Assembly: GCF_037126465.1 (NCBI RefSeq)
Contig: NC_088201.1
Span: 69,896,879 to 69,960,878 of the forward strand
Origin: Ornithodoros turicata
Lineage: Eukaryota; Arthropoda; Arachnida; Ixodida; Argasidae
Direction: 5' to 3'
DNA length: 64,000 nt
Of the stretch, positions 52,592 through 63,949 are shown in pieces. The stretch's first letter is position 1. Every line of letters starts with the position of its first letter. A model generated the notes under the pieces. It was not told the origin of the DNA, made no database searches, and saw only the letters and a program-made list of their open reading frames with translations. Made by a program: the position numbers and the translations under genes.

Positions 52592-54239
52592 TTACCGTTT
52601 CTCTCTCGCCAGCCGCCGACGAAGCTTGCGGACTGATTTCCGACCGCAACACCGTGGTTTCCGAGGATTCTTGCACGGCCGTGTCATTGCCGCGCGTTTC
52701 CAGTTTGTGCAAAGCGGCAGCAGCAACGATACTATGAACGTGCAGCCATATCAACAGTCCAAATCAGAACACGACATCAGCACCAGTCAACACCACTGAT
52801 CTCTATGTACAAAGGCTGGATAGCGGATGGGAGAGGGTATCGCAGGAAAGGGTACGCAAACCGGCCGCCATTTTGCGGTGCTCAAAAGAGCCATTACAGC
52901 CCATTGGAATCCATGTAAGCTGTGATAATTTTTGCTGTTTGTGAGCGCTTCCCTTGCTGCTTCGCTAAAATTTTGCCACGGATCGCTGCAGAAATCCCTC
53001 GTGATTGGGTTCCTCACGTTTTTTGTGTGAAATCCCGTCACATACATGTTATTTCCTGTCTATTTTGTACTCGTGTGAGGTCGTGTCGTTCCAGTTTTGT
53101 ACTTTGAACTTCGATTATGTGATTTCTGGTTTTGTGTGGTGTTGTATTTGTTGTGTTACGTTTCCTTTGTCGTCTGTCAGCGTGTGCAGTCGTGTTGCTT
53201 CTCGTGTTTCTCCCATTTCCTTTCTGCTCGAGGGTGTGGAATGCCAGGGAGCAGTATTCTCAGAATTGACTCCAGGCATTCAGCAATGTTTGGCACGTTT
53301 GTTTATGTAACCACCTTAGTATGCTTGGGTATAAACATTATGCTTTGCACAGGAAGTTTAGATATGACTAGTTATGACACGAAATGCCGAACGGCACTAA
53401 AGCACTTCCAAATGACTAGAATGGTATTAAGTACGTGATATAAAGGCTATATGACGGTAAAAACATATCGACTAAAAATATGTGCACTGGGGAGGTAAAT
53501 GGCGGTAAAGACAGTTCAAAATGACTAGAGGTAGAGTGAATAAGTCATAAAAAGGCTAAGTAGCAAGGTCTTGTAGTGAAAGCTCCAACATCAAAGTATC
53601 ACAAGTCCAGTTGCAACAGCAATTTGAAGCAGTCAACGTAAGTGGGCAGAGTGCATTAGCGGTTGTTGAATATGATCAACCTTGACAATTTCTTTCGCAG
53701 ATGAGGCCTGGCTGTCACCTTCTCTGTATATTCCTTCGCAAGGTGGTACAGTCCGATACTGCTGTAGCACTGGGAAACTTCTTTGATCAGACGGATCACA
53801 TTGTTTCCATTTGGGCTGCATTCAAACATATGTTGTCGCAAACTTAAGCAGGGAGAATAAAGAGTAGACATTCGGAGGTTGAAAAATTATTTATTGTCTC
53901 TAAGTAAAGTAAACATGCTGGAACGCACCAAAGAGACATGTGGCTGGTGTGTTTGTATGTCCCACTAATACAAGTTTGTATGTTAGGCAAAATTTTCATG
54001 CAATACCTTTTTTCTTTATATGCTTTTGCCTATCTTAGTACTGTCCTATCCAATATGGAGTGGCTTTTAACTGCATATGAGTGCATTATTCAGGAGTGTT
54101 TTCGTACATAGGACTAGTTGCAGCTTTAAGGTGCCCTTCATGCAGTACTGATTCCAATCATCAACCATTGCTTGAAACTCTTAGCTAGGGAACATGATTA
54201 ATAGAGGCTAGATTTTCATGCAAATACACACTTTCAACC
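52592..54239. other. No gene recognised
   Basis: Around 52,860-53,050 a CCGCCATTTTG context and a TAAAATTTTGCCACGG stretch look like a host promoter or 5' UTR, but no convincing coding exon was found. 53,450-53,600 is A-rich with short stutters. Confidence 0.35.
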
Positions 54240-54800
54240 AGAGTTTGAGGCAACTCATTACTATAACTAAGTTCCTTTTTTTGGTAATTACTTATAACTT
54301 AACTCGCTACTTTTGCGCCGTGGTAACTTTCAGAGGAACTCGTTTCTTTTTCAGGTAACTTTGCCAAAGTAACTTAAGCCAAGTTCCAAGTTACTTTTAA
54401 TTCGCTTTTCACTCACGTCCACTTGTTTTCTTGCTTTCTCTCCGGTTCTTCCATGGCATTTTATGTCATAAAACGTGATGTTCAGTCAATGACCGTATTC
54501 TGTACAGGAAGTAAGAACCGCTGCGAAATGAAGCTGAGTCATTGTGTGCCCACAGGGAATAAGATGCACAGCGTTCGCATTGTTGGACATAAACGAAAAC
54601 TCAACGCAGACAACTCAGGGTCGAACTTGCTCACACGCGCTGCATCTATGTAGTGCTATTTTGTGTCCGAAGTAACTTGGTTTTTTTTAAGTAACTTCGT
54701 AACTGCGATTTACGTTTCGGGCTGAATAATTTCATTATTAACTTAGTTAAATTTTTCACACGGTAAGTTCGTAAGTTCCGTTTGACGGGTTACTTCTCGA
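54240..54800. repeat. Region rich in AAGTAACTT motifs, weak inverse symmetry
   Basis: GGTAACTTT, AAGTAACTTA, AAGTTACTTTT and similar recur at least ten times, mainly at 54,255-54,400 and 54,670-54,795, in opposite orientation across a centre holding frame 54,423-54,653. This is the layout of a non-autonomous DNA transposon with iterated subterminal motifs. Exact ends were not found. Confidence 0.45.
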
Positions 54801-55098
54801 TCTATGCTTTCAACTCTGCATGCTTTTCGTACACTGCAGAAAGTAAGATACTTTTGGCCCAGTGAATTTGTTGCGTGTTTTAAATGCATGCAAGTGAATT
54901 TCTAGAGGTGCATATTTTGAGCAAGATTATTGCCCCGTTCTGTCGAAGCACCTGTCTTTAAAATGTTTGCTGCAGACCAGTGATGTCCTCGACGGCGTCC
55001 AGTCCTTTCGCCTGACATTCACCACACACTTTTTTAAATGTTGTTGGCGGCTGTGAACCTGCAAGTAGTATAGGGGGGCCCGCTATAAGAACATCCTT

Positions 55099-55365
55099 TT
55101 TCTAATCCAGTACTAGGAATTTCTAATCCAACACCAGCCAGTTCTAATCCAACACAAGCCAGTTCTAATCCCTCTGGTTGGTGGCCCCACTTTCATTGAC
55201 AGGGCCCTTTTTGGCTCGCCCATTCATGCTGATTGGTTTGAGATGACCCCACTTTGATTGACAGGCCCCCTTTTGGCTCCACCCACTTCACGCAGATTGG
55301 CCCCTCCAAACCTACTGATTGCTGATTGATCCATCCACTTCACGCTGATTGGCTCCTTCTAGGAC
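55099..55365. repeat. Two adjacent tandem repeats (21-bp and ~61-bp units)
   Basis: Four copies of TTCTAATCCAACACAAGCCAG-type 20-21 bp text (55,099-55,175) are followed by about 2.5 copies of a unit with CCCCACTTTSATTGACAGG, CCCTTTTTGGCTC and TTCACGCTGATTGG (55,186-55,355). It lies just past the 3' side of the polymerase relic. Confidence 0.8.
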
Positions 55366-55392
55366 AACTGATCGGCCAACCCAGTGACCCCG

Positions 55393-55747
55393 CTACAGCT
55401 TTATCTTAGACAGACAAAAGGAATACATTGCAACGTTTATTGAGTACATCATGGCTGTCTTGGAGAGATTGATTCCTTTGATGCTGGGCATGGTTCCTCG
55501 GAAGTGACGAATCTTGTAGGTGTCTCTGGGACAGCGGCTAAGAAAAGTTTCATCCTCCGTGAGTTGAGACATTCCACGTGCACTGGACACTCACGTCCAT
55601 TGGTTGAAGGCACGTGCGTAGTGACCCAGTAGCGTTCTTGTCCAGCTTAATGTCGGACCGCATAGGTACCACATGCCAATCTGTGATAGTCAAGATATCA
55701 CCAGGGCATTCAAGCGGGTAGGTGTGCTTATCCTTCTCGAGCTTCAT
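55393..55747 (-). CDS. Two overlapping small frames downstream of the polymerase relic
   Basis: Minus frames 55,747-55,550 (MKLEKDKHTYPLECPGDIL…) and 55,590-55,393 (…EDETFLSRCPRDTYKIRHF…) overlap by about 40 bp, and their amino-acid text reads like one small protein with a frameshift near 55,570. I do not recognise it. Its position and strand suggest a further gene of the same element as the polymerase. Low confidence. Confidence 0.25.
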
Positions 55748-55892
55748 GCGTCTTCAGTTGCAGGCGTCCAGCGCCAGCGTGCACGAGACGAGCGAGAAGA
55801 GAACGAGGTACCATATCCTTCCACTGGTCCAACTGACGCTACTCCTTCTCATCCTCTGCATTACCTGAGGAGAGAAAGAATGCCCAGTTAAA

Positions 55893-58026
55893 TCACGCTA
55901 TCTCCGTCATCCACTCAAGCTTACCATATTCACAGCTTCCATATGGGTAAGAGTCGACGTCATTGTAGAGGTATCGTTTGTCATCGTACACCATCAGACT
56001 TCTTTTCACATTTCTGATGGTGTACATGCACTGTTTCTTTCCCACTATTGACACCTGTTCGTGCGATACGCTAGTGTGCTTGAACAGGGTTATGTGGTAC
56101 ATATCATGGAGGAGGTGTTTGCGCACAATGTTCTTTTTGACCCCTTTAGCTCTTGCAATTTGTTTTCCCCCAGCTAGTTTGATGGAGTACCCCCATTTTG
56201 GCTTTCAAACATATTACTTCCTCTATGGGTATGCTACCAGTTTCACTTTTGAATGCACCAAGCCTACCACGATTCCTCTCGCTGTACAGTGGATGCCCCC
56301 GATCGAAGGAAGACAAGTCTAAATGGTCGTCGGTGATCACACGTAACTGATCTTCGTATTCCTTGCAGAATAGGCCGAGGATCAGAGAATCCGTGTCAAA
56401 GTAGCAGGTAATCACCGGACAAGTGAGCTTGCTCAGCAGAGTTTCATAGTAGAACGAGTACATGGTTAATTTACTCAGTTCTAAAATCGTGAAGCCAATC
56501 TGCAAGGGGAAATCACATCGCATTTTTCTTTTGCACATTTCGTACATGACACAATCGGGGGACAAAATTTCCATTCTCGCGCATTCTGCCCGACTCCCGA
56601 GGCGACTCGCCGTCTCCTCATCGAAGGCTACTCAAATATCCCACATGTTAAATTTATTTAAAAGCGTTCTTCCCAAGACCGCATTATTCGAGATTTTATA
56701 CAAATTTTTTTCGAACGTCGTGCCCGAGGCAACGCGCCTGGACACATTGTCCTCAATGTAGGGACGCAGGAATGGTGCCTGACGAAATTTTAGGATTTGG
56801 TGAATTTTTGTCACACTCATGCCCAATCTACAGTAGAGTGCGAGCAGTGCGTAATGAACGACGTACTCGACCTTGTCCTTGCACGCCAGCAACAGCTTTT
56901 TGCTGTTAGCTGGCTGATACATTAATTCTTCGAGAAGACCTCGCTGGAATGGCGAGAGCCATTCCTCCGGGACCACCGCCTTCTCGGGAGCCAGGGGGAA
57001 GTACCGCGTTAGACCGTGAATAGATTTTGGATACTCCAAGTCGCACACATACACGTATCCCACCTCCGAATCCGTGGGGTGACGCATAAAATCCACAGAG
57101 CTAAAATCCTCGACCCACGCGAAATCGCCGACGGGGAGGTGCTTTACCATACTAAATCCGTAAAGATTGTTGCAATCTATGTATGATATGTACACCTCCT
57201 CTTTATCGAGATCATAGCCACTACACAGAGGGTTGTTAGCCCACAAATGACGCCTGCTCACCTGACAGAGCCCGCCCCTAACACCAGATTCGATGGTTCT
57301 GTAGATGTCCTCGTCGATGATTAACTCCAATTTTGCCTGCGTGTAATTTAGAGCACATTGCCACAAATAGGACGCCAGAGAAACACAATGAAGCAATTCC
57401 AATCCACGCGCGTCGTAGCACAGTCGTCGAAAGTGCTGCATTACACCAGCATGTAATAGGGCATCCGTTTTCAGCTACAATGCATTATAATCCCTCAGAT
57501 TCGAGCATCCAAAACGTTCAAATACTTGCAGCGCATACTGGTAGTCTTTCTCGCTTATGTCCTCCCCCGTGAGATCATTTCGGAAGGCAGATTTTGCCGG
57601 CAGAGCCAATTCGTCATACACCGCAAAAGAATTAACGTGGCTGTATGGCAATACACCTTTACAAAGCAGAATTTCGTAGTCGTTTCCAAATACCTGCTTC
57701 AGGCACTGGAACGCCTCTGCGCCCCCCATGGATTTGACGGTTTCCACAAGCTCTCCCAGCGACAAATTTAGGTACTGCATGGTATCTCTGAATAGGAAGG
57801 TGCCAATTTCGAACGATCAAATTTTTTCCATGGAACTGGCAACGATGAAGGAATCTTGCTTCTACCCGAGAAGGTGAAATTCCCGCAGCAGTCCGGCCAA
57901 ATCGTAGGCCAGATTGTGCACCATGATCGGTAATTTTTCTCTCGTCGTGCACGCCACGTTACAGCGGCTGCACGGCGTGGCAATGTAATTTGTGTCCCCG
58001 CAATATGTGCCATGACCCATGAGACA
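55893..58026 (-). pseudogene. Protein-primed-type DNA polymerase B (Polinton/Maverick-like) relic
   Basis: On the minus strand the frame runs from at least 58,026 to 56,146 without an indel. Blocks in order: an exonuclease-side MVHNLAYDLAGLLREF; MQYLNLSLGELVETVKSMGG; KGVLPYSHVNSF, LTGEDISEKDYQYA; the polymerase A motif region ISYIDCNNLYGFSM; FLRPYIEDNV…TFEKNLYKISNNAVLG (the K…NN..fG box); FTILELSKLTMYSFYY; and CYFDTDSLIL (DTDS, motif C). The C-terminal HLLHDMYHITLF and VYDDKRYLYND follow in another frame (56,126-55,893). In-frame stops are at 57,862-57,864 (TAG), 57,817-57,819 (TGA), 57,475-57,477 (TAG) and 56,632-56,634 (TGA). The frame change near 56,190 is in a G5 run. The family copies linear DNA of self-synthesising transposons and related viruses. 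No capsid, ATPase or integrase gene of a Polinton is in the window. Upstream it ends at the Harbinger border near 58,030-58,180. Confidence 0.85.
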
Positions 58027-58188
58027 GAGCGTTCGTATATATCACTATGTATTTGTTTTATAGGATATGTAGTGCATGTCGAGACTCATGCTGACATTCC
58101 ATATCTTTTGCGGAAGACGGGTTTACAGAGCAACCATCAATGCTAGGTGAATTAAGTTCTTGATATTTTGATTTTACATTTCCTGCAG

Positions 58189-58851
58189 AGTTGTGTGGTT
58201 ACAGTAAATGGAGCAACATGGAAGTCATGGTATGAAATGTTTAATTTTTCACCTCAGAGCCAAACACAAGCGCAGAATTTTCTGCTGGCGCCATAAATGT
58301 GGAAGCTGACTTCGAAGAGGAAGCCAACATGACGACATCGCCTATTGGTGACGGTAAGGCATCTGTCGCTTTGTGTTTCACAGTTCATCATGATAAATGT
58401 CGCATACAGCTTCTGCAATACATAACGTTTGCTGTCATCTTGAGGCCGCCCTCAACTGCAGGAGCGTCGCAGAAAACGCAGCAGGAAAGACACCTTCCTG
58501 GGTGGCCTGGAGAGGATAATGAAGACCTCAGCAGAAAGAGCGGAAAGAGCGGCAGCATTGCGAACGGAGGAGGCACACAGGCGTCAATGCGAGCTCCAGC
58601 ATCAAGAAAGACAGGAGTTTGGCAAAATGGTAGCAGACCTTAACAATCAGTTTTTGCAAAATTGCACACAGATGCTAATGACTTTTCAACAGCACCAAGC
58701 TTCACTTATAGAAACACTTCTACACTCCACAACAAGAGAGGCACCATCACCAGGTACACCACTGTTTCCAATGTACCCTGTAAATATTCCACATTCATCC
58801 CACCAAGGTCTGCTACGGAACACTAAACAGAGAGCACACAAAGATGTTTAG
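58189..58851 (+). CDS. Harbinger accessory (Myb/SANT-type) protein, C-terminal exons
   Basis: Three plus-strand exon-like pieces: after an acceptor CTGCAG at 58,188, VVTVNGATWKSWYEM (about 58,195-58,239), typical of the SANT-type companion protein of PIF/Harbinger elements; after CACCTCAG, EPNTSAEFSAGAINVEADF… to a donor GACG|GTAAGG near 58,352; and after AACTGCAG at about 58,463 a basic stretch RRRKRSRKDTFLGGLERIMK leading into the helix-rich AERAERAAALRTEEAHRRQC…FQQHQASLIETLLHS, ending at TAG 58,849-58,851. The companion protein normally binds DNA and carries the transposase to the nucleus. Phases between the last two pieces do not fit the simplest sites, so the exact structure is open. The N-terminal DNA-binding half is missing: sequence left of 58,180 is polymerase relic. 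Confidence 0.6.
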
Positions 58852-58869
58852 TGTGCGTTTATTGTAAAC

Positions 58870-59570
58870 TAGGTGTTTCACGAAGGTACCCTGGCCGAAT
58901 ATAATAAGTTAACAGGTGGCGCCACTGAAGAACTTTTTCTTTTGTAAGGATCTTTGGGACATCGGCCATCGACCATGAACAGAGTAGTGCGCGGCTCGTT
59001 TGCATACGCTCACTAAACAAATACACTTTGTAAATTTTAAATTTTACTTTGCACGATTATGGAGCCTCTGTTTTACGTAGCGGTGCCTTCAGTGAAAAAT
59101 ATTCAAAGAAAATTACATCGTCAACTCTGTGGTTTTTTTCAAACCATTAATCTATTTCGGTCCACATATTTTGTGTACGGTTCCGTCGTACCATAGAAGA
59201 GATAGTGTGGGTGTTCCATGGAGCAGATTGGTGCATTGCTCCGTGCAAGAAATATGTAAACCGAAAACGGTTAATTACTCAGCAAAATCACTGTGTTGTT
59301 GAGTTTTTTTTTCTTTGAATATTTTTCGCTGAAGGCCTCGGTACGTAAAAGAGAGGTTCCATAATATTCCAAAGTAAATTTTCAAGGTATTATGTTTATT
59401 TAATTGTTGAGCGTATGCAAATGAACTGCTGACCTCCCAATTCATGGCCCAAGGATTCATAAGTTCAATTCTAAGTTCACTCCCAAGGATCTTTACTAAA
59501 AAGATCTTCGCTGGCACCACCTGTTCACAAATTATTCGACCTTCGGGGGCCCTTCGTGAAACACTGTGTA
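58870..59570. mobile_element. Non-autonomous mariner-like element nested in the Harbinger element
   Basis: The left end TAGGTGTTTCACGAAGGTAC and right end GGGCCCTTCGTGAAACACTG are inverse. Inverse similarity continues for about 90 bp (GGTGGCGCCACTGAAGA vs GGTGGTGCCAGCGAAGA; AGGATCTTTGGG). The interior has no transposase. It lies between the two convergent genes. Confidence 0.7.
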
Positions 59571-59966
59571 TATTGTAAAAGTGTGAAGCAGTGCTTGTGT
59601 AAATTGTGTATTGTGCAAGTTTGTAGTGTCTGTGTGTGCCTTTAAAGAATGCTCTTAAATATATCCTAACGTACATGTAAAATAGATTGTATCATTTTTC
59701 TACCTTTTAGCTGCATGTAATCAATTCATTTCCAGCACATCAGCACATTTATACTTCACCTCACAAAACCAATATGTAATCATGTACCTGGACTTTGCCA
59801 TTATAAATACAAGACTCGTCGCTATGAAGAACGTCACATGGGTCCCCTGATGCACGACCAAAATAGAATTTGTAGCATTCAGGCACGCCATGCCAATTCA
59901 TTGATCTGTTGTGTGCTTACCTATCTTCTGCTATCCTCAGGGAGGAGGACAAACGCAGTGCTCACC

Positions 59967-62301
59967 TTAAAGCAGATGGGCTGCTGTGTAGGCACATAGG
60001 GCATCCCGCACGGCTGCATTGCCTCCATCTGCCTGGGACTGGCGTGTTGGCTGAGGGAAGGTTCGTTCTAAGTCCTGCATGTCTGCAGCCCAGCTAATGG
60101 AAATAATAAGAATATGTGCATATAATTGTGAAGACTCTACAAACATAGCACTACAAAACATAACTCTACAAACACAAGACTCTAGCATAGATGAGAAGCT
60201 ACAATATGTTACCTTGGGTTGATGCCCTCATTGCTTTCCTCGCAAATGTTATGGAGCACACAGACTGCTGCTACAAGTGTTGGTACAAACTTGTAGTTGA
60301 TGTATGTGCGCTTCAAAACGCAGCGCCACCTGCTCTTCAGTCGTCCAAAGGCATGTTCCACAATAACACTGCCTACACTCAGGCGCTCGTTGAACAGTTC
60401 CTGCTCTGCCGTGAGCCTTCGACTCTGGGGAAACGGCTTTATTAGCCAGGGCAACAAGGGGTATGCCAGGTCCCCAAGTATCACGTATGGAACCAGGGTT
60501 CCGCTGACGTCTCTGTAGCACCTGCATGTTCAGAAAGTGTATCCGTTTAGGAGGTTCTCTATGTGAATATAATGTGATCATATTTGAAAGCAAGTGCTGC
60601 CTCATCTAAATTGGTATGTCTCGTACACTTTTGCTAATAACAACTACAAATTATAGCTGGTAATATATACTTGTGGAATAAGTTGACTGTTGTCTGTGTA
60701 CAGCCTTGAGGACTCCAGCACAGAGGCATCATGAGCGGACCCTGGCAATGCACAATAGATGTTGCAGGACCTGCAAACTGTTCCCTATGTGAATTTATGG
60801 GTCAAATCAGTATGTTTGGCGAAACTAGCACTTGTACAAGTTATAATGGCAGTTGATGAAACTTGTACAAGTGTTGTGAACGGGCTAAAAAATGACATAG
60901 GCAAACCTCATTCTGTCATCCACAACAGCTTGTAATACTAGGGACGGCCACCCCTTCCTGTTGACATTGTCCAGATAGCCCACCCATGGAGGGAGAACAG
61001 AAATGTGGGTACCATGGTAAGGCATGCGGATGAACTGGCTCAGAAAGTGCTTCCGCAAAGTGTAGCAAAACAGGTAGACACAATTGTGGACAGTCGATTT
61101 ATGTACGCCAAACACTGATGCAGCACAGCGTGATTCACCACAGCTGGCTAACTTGTACAGTGCTATGGCAACCCGCTTGTCAGTTGGCATTGGCGTTCTG
61201 ACCCAGTTTGGAGCGGGAGACATGTGTGGCCTTACAAGGGCAACCAGTCGTACAAAACTTGCCCTCGAACTCCTGAAGCTCTCCTTCCACTGGCACGGGC
61301 TACCAGTGGCCACAAGGTTTTCCCACCAAGCGTCTGGTCGAGTCCACATCCATATGCGCCGTCTTGCACGCCCTATGACTTGCAGGTCTGAAGAGATACA
61401 GTACAGGTTAATTGGGCTTGTCTGGTGGTGCATGAAAAACAAAAGCATGAGCAATAGCTTGCTGAACTTTGTTGTGTAGTAGCATCACTTAGTACCTGCT
61501 GCCTTCCTAGCAGCAATATTCTCATTGCTAGAAATGCAAATAACGCAAGCCGTTGGGCTAGTTGGTATTCCATGGCAAAGATGCAAAAAACGCTGCGAAA
61601 TGTTACAAAACGGACAGGCGTTCGTTTTTTGTTTGTCCCTCCGCAGTCCGTTTTGTTAAACTTCGCAGAGTTTTTTACACCTTTGCTAGAAATATATATA
61701 TATAAAGAAAATTTATTAGATTAACCCTTGCTAGAAATGCAACAAATATGGCACAGCTGCACTTGAGCAAGCATCACAAAGTTTTCAAGTTCGGAGTTTG
61801 CAGACGAGCCGGCTAGGTAGTTTTAATCGAACATTAATGCATTATTTTGAGTATCATGCGGTTCAGATGTTCAACAGTACATGCGAAAAGCAAAATACTA
61901 CAATACAATAAATGTGCAACAGACAACCATTACAGCATCCTGTAAGTTTTTCCTTGTTCCCATCGCTGCCGATGGACGCTATCTTCAGAAACATGGCCCC
62001 ATACGGAAAATAAAGTAAAACGGGAAGTAGGACAAGACAAGCAGGCACCATACAAAATTATACTGGAGCGGCACAGTTCGCCACACACCTTACCGTGCAG
62101 AGCTGCCCATTCTCCGAGTGTCCAGCGTGGCGTCGTCTCCGTATCGTCGGGCGTCGCAGACAGTATGCGCGGCACCATTTGGTTGTGTTGGTGCAACAGA
62201 ATCATCATCGCTGCGACGTGACGGATCAGTAACAAGCTGATCATGCTAAGAAACTCGCTTTGCTGTGCAAGCAGCAGGAAAACCAAAACAACTTTGTCCA
62301 T
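59967..62301 (-). CDS. PIF/Harbinger transposase gene (five exons)
   Basis: Exons inferred on minus: 62,301-62,094 (start MDKVVLVFLLLAQQSEF…, ends …WAALH|, donor G|GTAAGG); 61,387-60,907; 60,770-60,671; 60,521-60,213; 60,093-59,967 (stop TAA 59,967-59,969). Junctions 1-2, 2-3 and 4-5 are in phase. The protein holds MWTRPDAWWENL, a helix-turn-helix-like KRVAIALYKLASCGESRCAA and VFGVHKSTVHNCV, and the DDE_Tnp_4 nuclease: D in LQAVVDDRM, the YCALPGSAHDASVLESS block, D in VILGDLAYPLLPWL, E in VGSVIVEHAFGRLKSRWRC. It ends AAVRDALCAYTAAHLL. It would cut at the element's ends with TTA-type targets. Exon 3 with its best donor (60,671) is out of phase with exon 4. A shorter donor at 60,702 restores phase but drops residues the family keeps, so a small indel is possible. 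Otherwise intact and probably recent. Confidence 0.85.
61575..61686. mobile_element. Small foldback MITE in intron 1 of the transposase gene
   Basis: GCAAAGATGCAAAAAACGCT, GCGAAATGTTACAAAACGGAC on the left pairs with GTCCGTTTTGTTAAACTTCGC, GTTTTTTACACCTTTGC on the right, over about 40 bases per arm with a loop of about 33. A (TA)n tract follows. Confidence 0.75.
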
Positions 62302-62514
62302 AGCTTCCGCGGGCGTTGTGTTCCCAAAACTTGGCGTATTTGTTGCCAGATTTTTCCGCAGTTGGACCGAAAGAATGGTAATGCCGACAGTCTATTTATC
62401 GAATGTGGGTTCGCAGAAAGGCTACAGAAGTGTTTTAGATGTAAAGAACATATACGATAAGACGTTTGTATGCAATATGTCCTAATTATAAGGTTATGGG
62501 TCAGAGATGAGGGT

Positions 62515-62665
62515 GGCGCTTCAGTCGAAGATCAGTCGATTGAATTTCCATCGAGCTCTTAGGCGCCTTAGTCGTCCGCATGTAAACTGCCGCCAGTCGA
62601 CTTTGACCATCAGTCGACTGGACCGTTTAGTCGACATAGTATCCATGTAAACGCAGCTAGAGTGC
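62515..62665. repeat. Probable right terminal region of the Harbinger element
   Basis: CAGTCGA/TCGACTG motifs repeat at least six times (GATCAGTCGATTG, GCCAGTCGACTTTG, ATCAGTCGACTGG, TTTAGTCGAC), with CATGTAAAC twice (62,580 and 62,645). Iterated short palindromes upstream of exon 1 fit transposase-binding sites near the end. No TTA TSD pair could be fixed because the left end is missing. Confidence 0.5.
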
Positions 62666-62751
62666 TAGGACAGCTAATGAGTCCTGGCTTCGATAACATG
62701 CCATTTACCTACAAACGAGCTCTGACATCCAATCAGGAATGTCCAATAGGT

Positions 62752-63120
62752 TCCCATAATGTAAAAGCCTGAGTCCGGGCACACAGAGCGACAACACAAA
62801 CACATGTGTCAGTTCATCGCGTGGGAACCAGATACACCAAGGCGACTTCTTAGAGAGGCTTTGGCGATCCGCAATGCGGGAAACTGCGTCAGTGTTGCTT
62901 CCGTTGCTATTCATCCGGCTTAACAACGCCTTGTGTAACCCTTGCATTCGCTTGACGTTTCTGCCGAGTATGTGACTTTCTTTTTACCGTCCTTTCCCTC
63001 TTTTCCCATGCTGTGTCACTATATGTACATGGTGTTATGATGATTAGTAAACTTTGCTGGTTTGAGTCGTGTGTTCGTGTCGTCCCTCTGTGTGCTCAGA
63101 CTTAGGCTTTTACATTATGG
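62752..63120. repeat. Inverted pair of CTTTTACATTATGG blocks
   Basis: TTCCCATAATGTAAAAGCCT…CACAGAG at 62,752-62,795 and CTCTGTGTG…AGGCTTTTACATTATGG at 63,085-63,120 are inverse copies about 290 bp apart. The right one continues into CATCCACCAGCTGGCCTGCC, similar in style to the text after the 6165-6294 foldback. This is compatible with inverted ends of Penelope-like copies; not proven. Confidence 0.55.
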
Positions 63121-63329
63121 AGTTCATCCACCAGCTGGCCTGCCTAGACGCCTTCTTCACAATAAAATAGGCCATGCAGCACACGCTCATCACCGCTACA
63201 ACAGCTTCAGTTCACCCCGTTGACGTTGATGTTGGCGAAAAAATAATAGGGAGAGATTGAATTCGTCACACAACAAATTCAGATACTCCCATAAAAAAAA
63301 CCTAAACAAAAAAAGAAACGAAACTCCGC

Positions 63330-63949
63330 CTTCGCGATCAATATTGGCTAAACGTCAAATCATCGCTTAACGTAACCCACAATGAATGGCGTTGGCTTTG
63401 CCCTTAAGATGATTGATGTTAGCTGCCCATGCAAGCTGTGCATCAATAACTATTTCCAAGAGCCGGAGATCGGACATCACTAAGTCTCAGTCAAATTTTT
63501 TCCGCCTTTTTTTTTCGAGTAGAGGAAACAAACACAGTCTTCTCGGCGGATACATCCCTGCCCCTTTCGGTTAAAAAGGCAACTATACAATCTAGTACAT
63601 TCTGGAGGGGCTGCTGCAATGCTGGTAATTCTTCTCCAGAAGACCGTAGACATATGTCGTCGGCGTACATACTAATGTGCATATATTTGGGCAGACAATG
63701 TGGTAAACTTGCCATAGCCACGTTGAAAAGCCAGTGGCTCAGGACGCCGCCTTGCGGCACTCCGCTTGAAAGATCGTGATGATCGCTATCTTCATCTTCA
63801 GTATGTATGTACAATGTCCTGCCGATGAGGTAGTCTGCTATCCAACGATCCTTCGGCTGTACAGAGCAAGAGGGCGTGGCTATGGGCGTCGCCATATTTT
63901 TTTTCCAGGGGTGGGGGCCAGGGCATAATGTTTGGGGGGGGGGGTTCAC
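63330..63949 (-). pseudogene. Non-LTR retrotransposon RT, palm and thumb
   Basis: The minus frame 63,949-63,491 reads RWIADYLIGRTLYIHTEDED, SSGVPQGGVLSHWLFNVAMA, MHISMYADDICL (YADD catalytic box kept) and VAFLTERGRDVSAEKTVFV. After a frame change near 63,490 the thumb continues DLRLLEIVIDAQLAWAANI…. This fits an R1/Jockey-group RT. A C-rich/G-rich run at about 63,931-63,942 marks the upstream limit of readable sense; the sequence before it is unrelated. The catalytic residues are intact but the ORF is truncated on both sides. Confidence 0.8.
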
